From Caryophanales bacterium (GTDB lineage: Bacteria > Bacillota > Bacilli > Exiguobacteriales > Exiguobacteriaceae), in assembly GCA_902363455.1 (NCBI GenBank), contig CABJAC010000001.1, positions 682,001-746,000 of the forward strand: a stretch of DNA of 64,000 bases, written 5' to 3'. Position 1 is the first letter of the stretch, and each line of letters begins with the position of its first letter. The position numbers were made by a program, and so were the translations under genes. Under the pieces are notes generated by a model. It was given only the letters and a program-made list of their open reading frames with translations, was not told the origin of the DNA and ran no database searches. This document shows positions 41,437-50,160 of this stretch, in pieces.

Positions 41437-42024
41437 ATGGAACGGTCTTTTTTTGAACGGTCACCGGTCGACGTCGCACCGGACTTGCTCGGGAGTGTCT
41501 TGACGGTCAATGCAGTCACGATGCGGATTGTTGAAGTCGAAGCGTATCTTGGACCGCATGATCAAGCGGCTCATTCTTACAGTGGGCGACCGACGAAACG
41601 GACTGCACCGATGTTTGGACCGGCTGGACACCTCTATGTATATTTCACGTATGGGATGCACCATTGCCTGAACATCGTCTGTGGAGAGACTGGTCAAGGG
41701 TATGCCGTATTACTGCGCGGTGCGGAAATTATCAGCGGACATGATCTCGTTGCCGAACGACGATTTGCAAAATCATACGCGACGTTAACCAAAGCCGAAC
41801 AAAAAAACTTGGTCAACGGTCCGGCTAAGCTGTGCCAAGCGTTTGGTTTGACGACAGAAGATTCGGGTGTGGATTTGTACAGGGATGAACGCTTTCAGAT
41901 TGAAGTGGGGGAAGCGGAGAACATCGTTCAGACGACACGGATCGGAATCCCGAATGCCGGGGAAGCGACGAAGTATCCGTGGCGTTTTTACGAATTTGGC
42001 AGCCCCGGCGTAAGTAAAAACTAA
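41437..42024 (+). CDS. 3-methyladenine DNA glycosylase (AAG/MPG family)
   Basis: Base-excision enzyme for alkylated purines. 195 aa. Family motifs IVEVEAYLGPHDQAAHS (residue ~28), the intercalating Tyr region GHLYVYFTYGMHHCLNIV and LVNGPAKLCQAFGL are intact. I start at the ATG at 41437; the one at 41431 touches the GAGGAGGA site. It follows the aspS terminator and seems to be a single gene. Aag lies elsewhere in B. subtilis, so this is a local insertion relative to that order. Confidence 0.92.
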   Translation: MERSFFERSPVDVAPDLLGSVLTVNAVTMRIVEVEAYLGPHDQAAHSYSGRPTKRTAPMFGPAGHLYVYFTYGMHHCLNIVCGETGQGYAVLLRGAEIISGHDLVAERRFAKSYATLTKAEQKNLVNGPAKLCQAFGLTTEDSGVDLYRDERFQIEVGEAENIVQTTRIGIPNAGEATKYPWRFYEFGSPGVSKN

Positions 42025-42048
42025 ATTATCAAAATTGGAACGAAATGA

Positions 42049-42075
42049 GAGGGCGGATTTGATATCCGCCCCCTC
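42049..42075. terminator. Hairpin between convergent aag and a small ORF
   Basis: GAGGGCGGAT and ATCCGCCCCCTC pair with a one-base bulge. T-rich sequence on both flanks is modest, so efficiency is uncertain. Confidence 0.6.
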
Positions 42076-42085
42076 ATCTGTTAGT

Positions 42086-42208
42086 TCATCGTTTTGGTGT
42101 ATTGATTGATTTTTTAGCTTGTTGTTTTTTATAAAATTTGTAGACGATCGGTCCAACCGTCGTAGCAAGCGTAATCAGCGTCTTGAGTTTCCCTTTTTTA
42201 GCAGCCAT
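42086..42208 (-). CDS. 40-residue basic small protein
   Basis: Reads on the minus strand from an ATG at 42208 with AAGGAG 11 nt upstream to a TGA at 42086. The product begins MAAKKGKLKTLITLA and has a mildly hydrophobic middle (TLITLATTVGPIVYKF) between lysine-rich ends, ending in NTPKR. This pattern fits a small membrane-associated protein. It ends just before the hairpin at 42049-42075, which would serve as its terminator. I do not recognise it. Confidence 0.6.
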   Translation of the reverse strand: MAAKKGKLKTLITLATTVGPIVYKFYKKQQAKKSINTPKR

Positions 42209-42348
42209 GAAATGATTCACTCCTTAGTAAGTTGTACTAATCATATTCCACGAAAACAAAAAATCAAAACCTTTTCAGCACATCAATCGTTTGCGGAGAG
42301 AAAGAAGATTGAGATAGTACGGGTAAGGATAACAAAGGAGTGAGTGCC

Positions 42349-43548
42349 ATGGCAGGAGTCGTTTGGTATCGAAATGATTTACGGGTCGACGATCATGAAG
42401 CGTTAACGCAGGCCTGTGCCGAACAAGACAAGGTTCGGGCAGTTTTTATTCAACAAGAGACGGAACAGCGTGGCCGACAACAAGTGATCTTTGAACAAGA
42501 GACATTACACGCCTTACGAAATCATTTAGGACAACTCGGAATCGAACTGACGATTTTGCAAGGCGATACGATGGAACAACTTTCGCACTTCACGGCACCG
42601 GAGGATGTCCTCTACTTTCACCGGATGACCGGTTTTTATGAAGCGCGTCTCGAACAGCAGGTTTTGCAACAGTATACAGCCCATATGTATGAAACGCAGA
42701 CGCTGCACCGGCGGGAAGACATCGGGAGTGACGAACTGAAACGCGTCTTTACGGCCTTCCGAAAAAGAGTGGAACAGTCCGGCCGATTTGAAGAACCGAT
42801 CGATGCACCGGGAGAGATTCGTTATGCTGAACCGCCGGATAAGGAAAAGCTGGATTCTCGTACGGCATTCCCGTTTGCAGGAGGAGAAACGGCAGGGCGT
42901 AATCGCCTGGCTGCTTACTTGGAAGGACCCGTCTTTACCTATAAAGAGACACGGAACGGATTCGACCGCGATGATTCTTCGAAGTTATCTGCTTGGCTTG
43001 CGAACGGTTCCCTTTCGCCGCGGCGCGTCATGGCAGAACTGCAACGTGCCGAACGGAAGCACGGTGCCAATGAATCGACCTACTGGCTATATTTCGAACT
43101 GCTTTGGCGAGATTTTTTCCATTTGACGATGCGTGAGACCGGTCACCGGCTTTTTCGATCAAATGGTCTACGAGACGGTCAACTAACATGGAAAACGGAT
43201 CAAGCAGTCGTCGATTCTTGGATTGCCGGACAGACGGGTGAGCCATTCGTTGATGCATTCATGCGGGAAATCAAGGAGACCGGTTGGATGTCGAACCGTG
43301 GACGTCAGATTACGGCGAGTTATCTGATTCATGACTTAAAACAGGATTGGCGGATCGGTGCCCGGTATTTTGAGCAGCAGTTGATTGATTTTGATGTCGC
43401 TTCCAATTACGGGAACTGGACGTACATCGCGGGAGTCGGAAATGCGACCCGAACGCCACGATTTAATCCTGAATTTCAACAACAAAAATATGATCCGACG
43501 AAAGCATTTATCCGACGCTGGATGTCAAGCGAAACGACTGAAAAATGA
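42349..43548 (+). CDS. DASH-type cryptochrome/photolyase
   Basis: FAD flavoprotein, 399 aa. The N-terminal antenna domain begins VVWYRNDLRVDDHEAL. The C-terminal FAD domain has GEPFVDAFMREIKETGWMSN, RGRQ, DLKQDWRIGARYFEQQLIDFDV and SNYGNWTYIAGVGN, which is the conserved pattern of the Cry-DASH clade rather than class I CPD photolyases. Cry-DASH enzymes repair cyclobutane dimers mainly in single-stranded DNA and may act as light sensors. Start ATG lies 8 nt after AAAGGAG. The upstream gap 42209-42348 holds no other gene I can support. Confidence 0.88.
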   Translation: MAGVVWYRNDLRVDDHEALTQACAEQDKVRAVFIQQETEQRGRQQVIFEQETLHALRNHLGQLGIELTILQGDTMEQLSHFTAPEDVLYFHRMTGFYEARLEQQVLQQYTAHMYETQTLHRREDIGSDELKRVFTAFRKRVEQSGRFEEPIDAPGEIRYAEPPDKEKLDSRTAFPFAGGETAGRNRLAAYLEGPVFTYKETRNGFDRDDSSKLSAWLANGSLSPRRVMAELQRAERKHGANESTYWLYFELLWRDFFHLTMRETGHRLFRSNGLRDGQLTWKTDQAVVDSWIAGQTGEPFVDAFMREIKETGWMSNRGRQITASYLIHDLKQDWRIGARYFEQQLIDFDVASNYGNWTYIAGVGNATRTPRFNPEFQQQKYDPTKAFIRRWMSSETTEK

Positions 43549-43572
43549 CCAAATTTTAAGGATCAGAACCAG

Positions 43573-43601
43573 TTGCATTTCGATAAGGGGAATGCTATAT
43601 T
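43573..43601 (+). promoter_or_regulatory. Promoter of 6S RNA
   Basis: TTGCAT, 17 bp, TATATT, with TG one base before the -10. The transcript would begin near 43608. Confidence 0.7.
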
Positions 43602-43607
43602 AAATGC

Positions 43608-43817
43608 AACAGATGGGGTTCCTGAGATGTACGAGAGCCGCCTTTTATCTTTGAGCCACTCTTTTTTGATAGGGAGTTTGACGTTCCAACTAGTAGTACA
43701 TGCCTCGTAACACAGCAGGAGGACGTACGAATAGGAATCGGATAAGACACCCACCTGCGCAGCAGGTTCAAAAATAAGGTATCGACACGGCACTTCGGGT
43801 CCCATCGTTTCTTTTTA
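43608..43817 (+). ncRNA. ssrS: 6S RNA
   Basis: RNA that mimics an open promoter and holds the sigma-A RNA polymerase in slow growth. The ~210-nt segment has no ORF, starts after a good promoter, and its ends pair (GATGGGG near the 5' end with GGGTCCCATC near the 3' end), with further internal stems. B. subtilis bsrA (6S-1) lies in the same place, between aspS and tcdA. The ends are estimates. Confidence 0.8.
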
Positions 43818-43833
43818 AGTGGATTTACACTAT

Positions 43834-43856
43834 ACGTCGCATGACGTTTTTTTTTA
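43834..43856 (+). terminator. Short hairpin with T-run after 6S RNA
   Basis: ACGTC-GCAT-GACGT followed by nine T residues. It could end the primary 6S transcript, whose mature 3' end lies a little upstream. Confidence 0.6.
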
Positions 43857-43865
43857 TGATATAAT
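43857..43865 (+). promoter_or_regulatory. Extended -10 promoter of tcdA
   Basis: TGATATAAT: TG, one base, TATAAT, with no clear -35, directly after the T-run. Confidence 0.5.
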
Positions 43866-43903
43866 TCCGAGTAAAACAGTATGAGTATTGTGAGGTTATG
43901 GAG

Positions 43904-44668
43904 ATGTTACATCAATTTTCACGTAATGAGTTAGCAATCGGTAAGACCGGACTTGACGCATTGGCATCCAAGTCTGTTGCGATTTTAGGAATCGGCGGAG
44001 TCGGTTCGTTTTCAGCAGAAGCCTTAGCCCGCAGTGGTGTCGGTCGGTTGATTCTTGTTGATAAAGACGATATCGATATTACAAACGTCAACCGTCAGAT
44101 CCATGCTTTGTTACCGACAGTCGGTCAACCGAAAGTTGATGCAATGGCGGATCGTTTGATGCAAATCAATCCGGATTTAGAAATCGTCCGCTTGAAGATG
44201 TTCTATAACGAAGAAACGTACGAAGCCTTTTTCGCAGAAAATCCGGATTATGTCATTGACGCTTCGGATACGGTATCGTTTAAGATTCATTTGATCAAAG
44301 AGTGTAAACAACGTCAAATTCCAATCATTTCGAGTATGGGAATGGCGAACAAGATGGATCCGACACGAATCAAAATCGTTGATATTAAAGATACAAGTTA
44401 CGATCCGCTGGCGAAAGTCATTCGGACGCGATTGCGTAAGGAAGGGATTCATAAGGGAGTTCCGGTCGTCTTCTCGGATGAACCACCGGTCAAAATCATC
44501 GAAGAAGTCCGCCAAGTCGTTGGTAACGATGAAGCTTTTATCCGGAAAGCCAAAATGCCCCCAAGCTCAAACGCTTTTGTTCCGTCAGTCGGCGGATTAA
44601 TCGCAGCGAGTTATGTCATTAATGAAATTGTTCGGGAAGCTGGCGTCATCATCGAACGTGTCCGTTAA
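43904..44668 (+). CDS. tcdA: tRNA threonylcarbamoyladenosine dehydratase TcdA
   Basis: E1-like ATP-dependent enzyme that cyclises t6A-37 to ct6A in tRNA. 254 aa. The nucleotide motif GIGGVGSFSAEALARSG near residue 30, DKDDIDITNVNRQ near 56 and the DASDTVSFKIHLI segment are typical. I start at 43904, 8 nt after TGAGG; an ATG at 43898 is too close to it. Convergent with rarA. Confidence 0.92.
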   Translation: MLHQFSRNELAIGKTGLDALASKSVAILGIGGVGSFSAEALARSGVGRLILVDKDDIDITNVNRQIHALLPTVGQPKVDAMADRLMQINPDLEIVRLKMFYNEETYEAFFAENPDYVIDASDTVSFKIHLIKECKQRQIPIISSMGMANKMDPTRIKIVDIKDTSYDPLAKVIRTRLRKEGIHKGVPVVFSDEPPVKIIEEVRQVVGNDEAFIRKAKMPPSSNAFVPSVGGLIAASYVINEIVREAGVIIERVR

Positions 44669-44696
44669 AAAAAGCGACCTGCTGAGGTCGCTTTTT
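44669..44696. terminator. Bidirectional terminator tcdA/rarA
   Basis: AAAAAGCGACCT-GCTG-AGGTCGCTTTTT, symmetric, usable from both sides. Confidence 0.92.
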
Positions 44697-44704
44697 CTAA
44701 TCAT

Positions 44705-46018
44705 TTACGGTTGTTTTTTCCAGAAATCGAGACGGGCCTGTAATTGTTTTTCAAATCCGCGTGGACTTGGCTTGTAAAAAACAGGTTTGGTTCGTGCCAG
44801 ATTTTCCGGCCAGTAATTCTGTTTAACGTAAGCATGGGGAAACTGGTGCGGATACTGGTATTCGACACCATTGCCAAGCGCCGCCGCACCGGCATGATGC
44901 GCATCCCGTAAATGCGGCGGAACCGGACCGCCGTCTGATCGACGAACGAGTTCGAGTGCTTGATCAATTGCAGTAATGACAGTGTTTGATTTCGGAGCCG
45001 TCGCGAGATACAGAACGGTCTCGGCGAGTGGAATCCGTGCCTCCGGAAAACCGATGTATTCACAGGCCCGAGCACATGCATCGACGATCAGAAGAGCTTG
45101 CGGATCGGATAATCCGATGTCTTCTGCCGCATGGACGTAAAGTCGACGGACGATGAAACGGGGACTTTCCCCAGCTTCAATCATGACGGCAAGCCAGTAA
45201 AGGGCAGCGTCGGGATCCGAGCCACGAATCGATTTGATGAAGGCCGAGATGACATCGTAATGCCGGTCTCCATCTTTATCATATTTCAGTGCTTTTTGCT
45301 GAATCGATTCTTCGGCTACAGCAAGATCAATCGTGATTTTTCCGTCCATTTCCGGTGTTGTTAGAACGGCGAGTTCGAGTGCGTTGAGCAACGCCCGGTA
45401 ATCGCCGTCTGAGAGCTTGACATAATGATCGATTGCTTCCTCGGTGACAGTGACCGGATACTTGCCGAGACCACGGTCTGCGTCTTCTAAAGTCCGATGC
45501 AGGACAATTCGTAAATCGTCTGTCGTCGGAGTTTCAAACCGGAAAACGGTCGCCCGGGATAATAGGGCGGCATTGACTTCAAAGCTCGGGTTTTCCGTCG
45601 TTGCACCAATTAGTGTGATTGTTCCGGCTTCAAGGGCAGGCAGCAGGGCGTCTTGTTGCATTTTATTGAAACGATGGATTTCATCTAAAAATAAAATGGT
45701 TTTTTGTTGGTCAAACTGCAAACGGGATTCCGCTGCTTTTAATACTTCACGCAACTGATCAAGTTTTGCCGTGACGGCATTTAATTGTTCAAATGCCGAT
45801 TTCGTATAACTGGAAATGACACGGGCAAGCGTTGTTTTTCCAGTTCCCGGTGGTCCGTAAAAAATAACGGTCCCGAGCCGGTCAGCGAGAATAGCCCGAC
45901 GTAATAAGGTCGATTCTCCGATCAAATGGCGTTGTCCAACGATTTCGTCCAGTGATTGAGGGCGCATCCGATTGGCAAGCGGTCCGGCCGGAGAATGTGA
46001 TTCAAATAAATTAGCCAT
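44705..46018 (-). CDS. rarA: Replication-associated recombination protein RarA (MgsA)
   Basis: AAA+ ATPase related to clamp loaders and RuvB that acts at stalled forks. 437 aa. Walker A FYGPPGTGKTTLA near residue 48, Walker B LFLDEIHRFNK near 104 and the C-terminal RarA domain with SPRGFEKQL are present. I start at the ATG at 46018 behind GAAGGAA; an in-frame TTG at 46039 lies before that site. Divergent from cymR. Confidence 0.95.
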   Translation of the reverse strand: MANLFESHSPAGPLANRMRPQSLDEIVGQRHLIGESTLLRRAILADRLGTVIFYGPPGTGKTTLARVISSYTKSAFEQLNAVTAKLDQLREVLKAAESRLQFDQQKTILFLDEIHRFNKMQQDALLPALEAGTITLIGATTENPSFEVNAALLSRATVFRFETPTTDDLRIVLHRTLEDADRGLGKYPVTVTEEAIDHYVKLSDGDYRALLNALELAVLTTPEMDGKITIDLAVAEESIQQKALKYDKDGDRHYDVISAFIKSIRGSDPDAALYWLAVMIEAGESPRFIVRRLYVHAAEDIGLSDPQALLIVDACARACEYIGFPEARIPLAETVLYLATAPKSNTVITAIDQALELVRRSDGGPVPPHLRDAHHAGAAALGNGVEYQYPHQFPHAYVKQNYWPENLARTKPVFYKPSPRGFEKQLQARLDFWKKQP

Positions 46019-46078
46019 AGGTAGCGTTCCTTCTTTCAACTTTTAGCTACTACTATACTAGAAAGGATGTCTTTTCGC

Positions 46079-46489
46079 ATGATGAAAATCTCGACAAAAG
46101 GCCGTTATGGTCTGACAATCATGATTGCACTCGCCAAAGGAGGCGAGGCAAAGCCATTGTCTTTAAAAAAAATTGCGCAGATGTATGATCTGTCCGAGCA
46201 CTACCTGGAGCAATTGATTGCCCCGCTTCGAAACGGCGGTCTCGTCAAAAGTGTCCGCGGGGCATACGGCGGATATAAACTGGGGCGTCCTGCTGAGGAA
46301 ATCACAGCAGGGGATATCATTCGTTTGCTCGAAGGACCACTCGTCGTCGTCGAAGGGGACAACTGTGATGAGGTGACGAAACGTAAGTTATGGGATAAAA
46401 TTCAACGTGCTGTCGACGATGTGCTCGATTCGACGTCATTAAAAGATTTAGCTGAAGAAGACGATACAGGTTATATGTTTTATATATGA
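46079..46489 (+). CDS. cymR: Rrf2-family regulator CymR (cysteine metabolism)
   Basis: Global repressor of cysteine and sulfur uptake genes in Bacilli, working with CysK as sensor. The 136-aa protein begins with KISTKGRYGLTIMI, has the winged HTH (SLKKIAQMYDLSEHYLEQL, VRGAYGGYKLG) and ends in the conserved YMFYI. It lacks the three-Cys Fe-S cluster of IscR; only one Cys (DNCDE) is seen. Two adjacent ATG codons are possible starts, behind AAAGGA. iscS follows after 13 nt. A TATACT box at 46054-46059 is a candidate -10. Confidence 0.93.
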   Translation: MMKISTKGRYGLTIMIALAKGGEAKPLSLKKIAQMYDLSEHYLEQLIAPLRNGGLVKSVRGAYGGYKLGRPAEEITAGDIIRLLEGPLVVVEGDNCDEVTKRKLWDKIQRAVDDVLDSTSLKDLAEEDDTGYMFYI

Positions 46490-46502
46490 GAGGTGAAAAA
46501 CG

Positions 46503-47633
46503 ATGATGTATTTTGATCATGCAGCAACAACACCGATGCGTCCGGAAGTCCTCGAGAAGATGACACCATACATGCTCGAACAATTCGGTAATCCGTCGAG
46601 CGTCCATGCTTTCGGCCGGTCCGGTCGGGCAGCGATTGATACAGCACGGCGAATGATTGCAACGGAACTGAACGCAAAACCGACGGAAATCATCTTTACG
46701 AGTGGTGGTACGGAATCGGATAACTACGCCATCATCGGTGCTGCCATGCAGTACCAGTCAAAAGGCCGTCATGTCATCACGACACGGTTTGAGCACCATG
46801 CCGTACTCCATGCCTTCGAGGAACTGGAGAAACGGGGATTTGACGTGACGTATCTTGATGTACCGGCGTCCGGTGTCGTGACGGAAGATGCTTTGCGCGC
46901 TGCCGTTCGACCGGATACGATTTTAGTATCGATCATGTTCGGAAATAACGAAGTCGGAACGATCCAGCCGATTGCGGCATGTGGCCGCTTCTTGCGGGAG
47001 AAACAGATTGTGTTCCATACCGATGCCGTTCAAGTATTTGCGAAGTCACAAATTGATGTGGAAGCGATGCACATCGATTTGCTGTCGGCATCGAGTCATA
47101 AAATCAACGGACCAAAAGGCGTCGGGTTGTTATATGTCCGGTCGGCTGTTAAGTTAGCTCCTCAATCCTATGGAGGAGAACAGGAACGCAAGCGGCGTGC
47201 CGGAACGGAAAATGTCGCCGGGATTGTCGGTTTTACGGAAGCGGTCCGTCTGATGGCAATGGAACGGGATGGGCAGGCCGAACAGTACCAGTTCTTACGG
47301 ACCACATTACTTGAGCGGCTTCGTGCCTCATCGATTGACTTTGAGGTCAACGGGGCAGACGGGTTACCGCAAGTCATCAATTTGTATTTCCGAGACGTCG
47401 AAATCGAACCGTTTTTGATTATGCTCGACATGCGGGGAATTGCTGTTTCAAGTGGAAGTGCCTGTACGGCGGGATCGATTGAGCCGTCCCATGTTTTGTC
47501 GGCGATGTATGGTGAAAATCCACGAACAAAACAATCAGTCCGCATTAGTTTTGGACGGGGAAACGATGTGGCACAAGTCGAACTGCTCGCACAAGGCCTG
47601 ATAGATGTCGTAAAATCGTTTCAGAACAATTAA
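46503..47633 (+). CDS. iscS: Cysteine desulfurase IscS-type
   Basis: PLP enzyme feeding sulfur to tRNA thiolation. 376 aa. HAATTPMRPEV at the N-terminus, PLP Lys in SSHKINGPKGVG (residue ~199) and the active-site loop SGSACTAGS (~322) are intact. Its place directly before mnmA (12 nt) matches yrvO of B. subtilis, the partner of MnmA. Confidence 0.94.
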   Translation: MMYFDHAATTPMRPEVLEKMTPYMLEQFGNPSSVHAFGRSGRAAIDTARRMIATELNAKPTEIIFTSGGTESDNYAIIGAAMQYQSKGRHVITTRFEHHAVLHAFEELEKRGFDVTYLDVPASGVVTEDALRAAVRPDTILVSIMFGNNEVGTIQPIAACGRFLREKQIVFHTDAVQVFAKSQIDVEAMHIDLLSASSHKINGPKGVGLLYVRSAVKLAPQSYGGEQERKRRAGTENVAGIVGFTEAVRLMAMERDGQAEQYQFLRTTLLERLRASSIDFEVNGADGLPQVINLYFRDVEIEPFLIMLDMRGIAVSSGSACTAGSIEPSHVLSAMYGENPRTKQSVRISFGRGNDVAQVELLAQGLIDVVKSFQNN

Positions 47634-48770
<1,137 letters not shown>

Positions 48771-48783
48771 GGGAGAGGTTTAA

Positions 48784-49440
48784 ATGAACTACAACGAAGT
48801 CGGGTTCCGACATCTGGAATCCGGTAATTATGAATTGGCAGCTCAAGCCTTTAATGATGCCATCGAACAACAACCGAATGATCCGACCGGCTATGTCAAC
48901 TTGGGAACATTGCTCCAATCAATGGATGATGCCGACCGGGCACTCCGGTTTTACGACAAGGCGCTTACGATTGATCCAACGTTCGCAAGTGCTCATTATG
49001 CCAAAGGTGCGCTGTATTTTTCGGCAGATTTACTGGTCGAGGCTGAAGAATCATTGCGTCTTGCTTTGCTGCATGGACTCGATGATGCCGATCTTCATTT
49101 CATGCTCGGACTGACGTATCAAAAACTGGGTGATCCGGTTCGAGGCATTCCTCGTTTAAAACAAGCGACAGAACTGAATGGTGTTGATGTAGAAATCGCC
49201 TTTCAGTACGGTCTTGCCCTCGCTCAGAACGAACAGATCGAAGAAGCAGCTGAAATCTTCGAACAAGTCTTGTTGCTGGAAGAGACACATACGGATGCCC
49301 GTTATAACTATGCGATTGCACTGGCATTTTTAGGTCAGCAGGAAGCGTGTTATACGGAACTTGAAACCGTGCTTGCGTATCAGCCGAACCACACGTTGGC
49401 GCAAGATGCGAAAGCCAAAATGGATGCTTTGTTGAACTAA
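48784..49440 (+). CDS. Tetratricopeptide-repeat protein
   Basis: 218 aa made of about six TPR units (for example NYELAAQAFNDAIEQQPND and ADRALRFYDKALTIDPTFA). No signal peptide or membrane helix, so it is cytoplasmic. It is 13 nt after mnmA, the position of yrrB in B. subtilis. Partner unknown. Confidence 0.88.
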   Translation: MNYNEVGFRHLESGNYELAAQAFNDAIEQQPNDPTGYVNLGTLLQSMDDADRALRFYDKALTIDPTFASAHYAKGALYFSADLLVEAEESLRLALLHGLDDADLHFMLGLTYQKLGDPVRGIPRLKQATELNGVDVEIAFQYGLALAQNEQIEEAAEIFEQVLLLEETHTDARYNYAIALAFLGQQEACYTELETVLAYQPNHTLAQDAKAKMDALLN

Positions 49441-49492
49441 AAAAGAGCGTTGCGACCGATGATTGAGAATCGGTTCGGCAACGCTTTTTTTT
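49441..49492. terminator. Bidirectional terminator between the TPR and VOC genes
   Basis: AAAAGAGCGTTGCGACCGAT pairs with ATCGGTTCGGCAACGCTTTT around an 8-nt loop; A and T runs on both sides. Confidence 0.9.
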
Positions 49493-49494
49493 GA

Positions 49495-50043
49495 TTAATG
49501 ACCGACTTCACGGACGACGCGAAGCGGTGGACCGGAAAAGTCTTCATAGGCCTCGTCCATGTTTTTTGTATACAGTTCAATGACGTTTTGTTCCGTGTCC
49601 TTGAAGTACGCAGAATACTCTTTATCGTTCGAGGTCTCTTGCTCGTCCCACTCCCGAATTTTGACATCAATCGACGCAGCACGTAACAGATCAAGAGCTT
49701 CATTAAATTCATTCTTCTCGATATAAAAGGCGCAATGGACATGCATGCCGCCTTCGTCATACAGGCTGTCCCACTCCGTGACGGGAAGACGTTTGACGGT
49801 CCGTTCCTCCATCGTGAAGTCACGCTTCAGCCAAAGACCAAGACGTGTGTTTCCCCCGATATACAGCCAGGTCGCCCAGACACCGTCTTGTTTTTCTTGT
49901 TCCTGACTCGGCTCCGCATCATCGGGCGCCCACTGCTCGACGATCGGGATGCCGAGCGTCCCGTTCCAAAACGCAACAGCGCGGTCCATATCCTCGACTT
50001 CTAATACTAATTCACATAATCCGGCAATCGGTAGACGTCCCAT
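49495..50043 (-). CDS. VOC-superfamily (glyoxalase/bleomycin-resistance fold) protein
   Basis: 182 aa with two beta-alpha-beta-beta-beta modules: LCELVLEVEDMDRAVAFWNGTLGIP at the start (nt 49951-50025) and HVHCAFYIEKNEFNEALDLLR in the middle, ending with DTEQNVIELY, the usual strand with the second-module Glu. Metal ligands His, Glu and His are plausible, but the substrate cannot be told. The start is ATG 50043 behind GGAGGAA. A single gene on the minus strand, absent from this slot in B. subtilis. Confidence 0.85.
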   Translation of the reverse strand: MGRLPIAGLCELVLEVEDMDRAVAFWNGTLGIPIVEQWAPDDAEPSQEQEKQDGVWATWLYIGGNTRLGLWLKRDFTMEERTVKRLPVTEWDSLYDEGGMHVHCAFYIEKNEFNEALDLLRAASIDVKIREWDEQETSNDKEYSAYFKDTEQNVIELYTKNMDEAYEDFSGPPLRVVREVGH

Positions 50044-50160
50044 GATTCGTTCCTCCATTCGTATATTAGCTCAAGGAATGTTTCCCTCATTTAAAATCCG
50101 TTAAACGAATGCTATGATAATAGCAGAGTAACGGAGTCCAGAAAGAAAGCAGGTGGAGTG

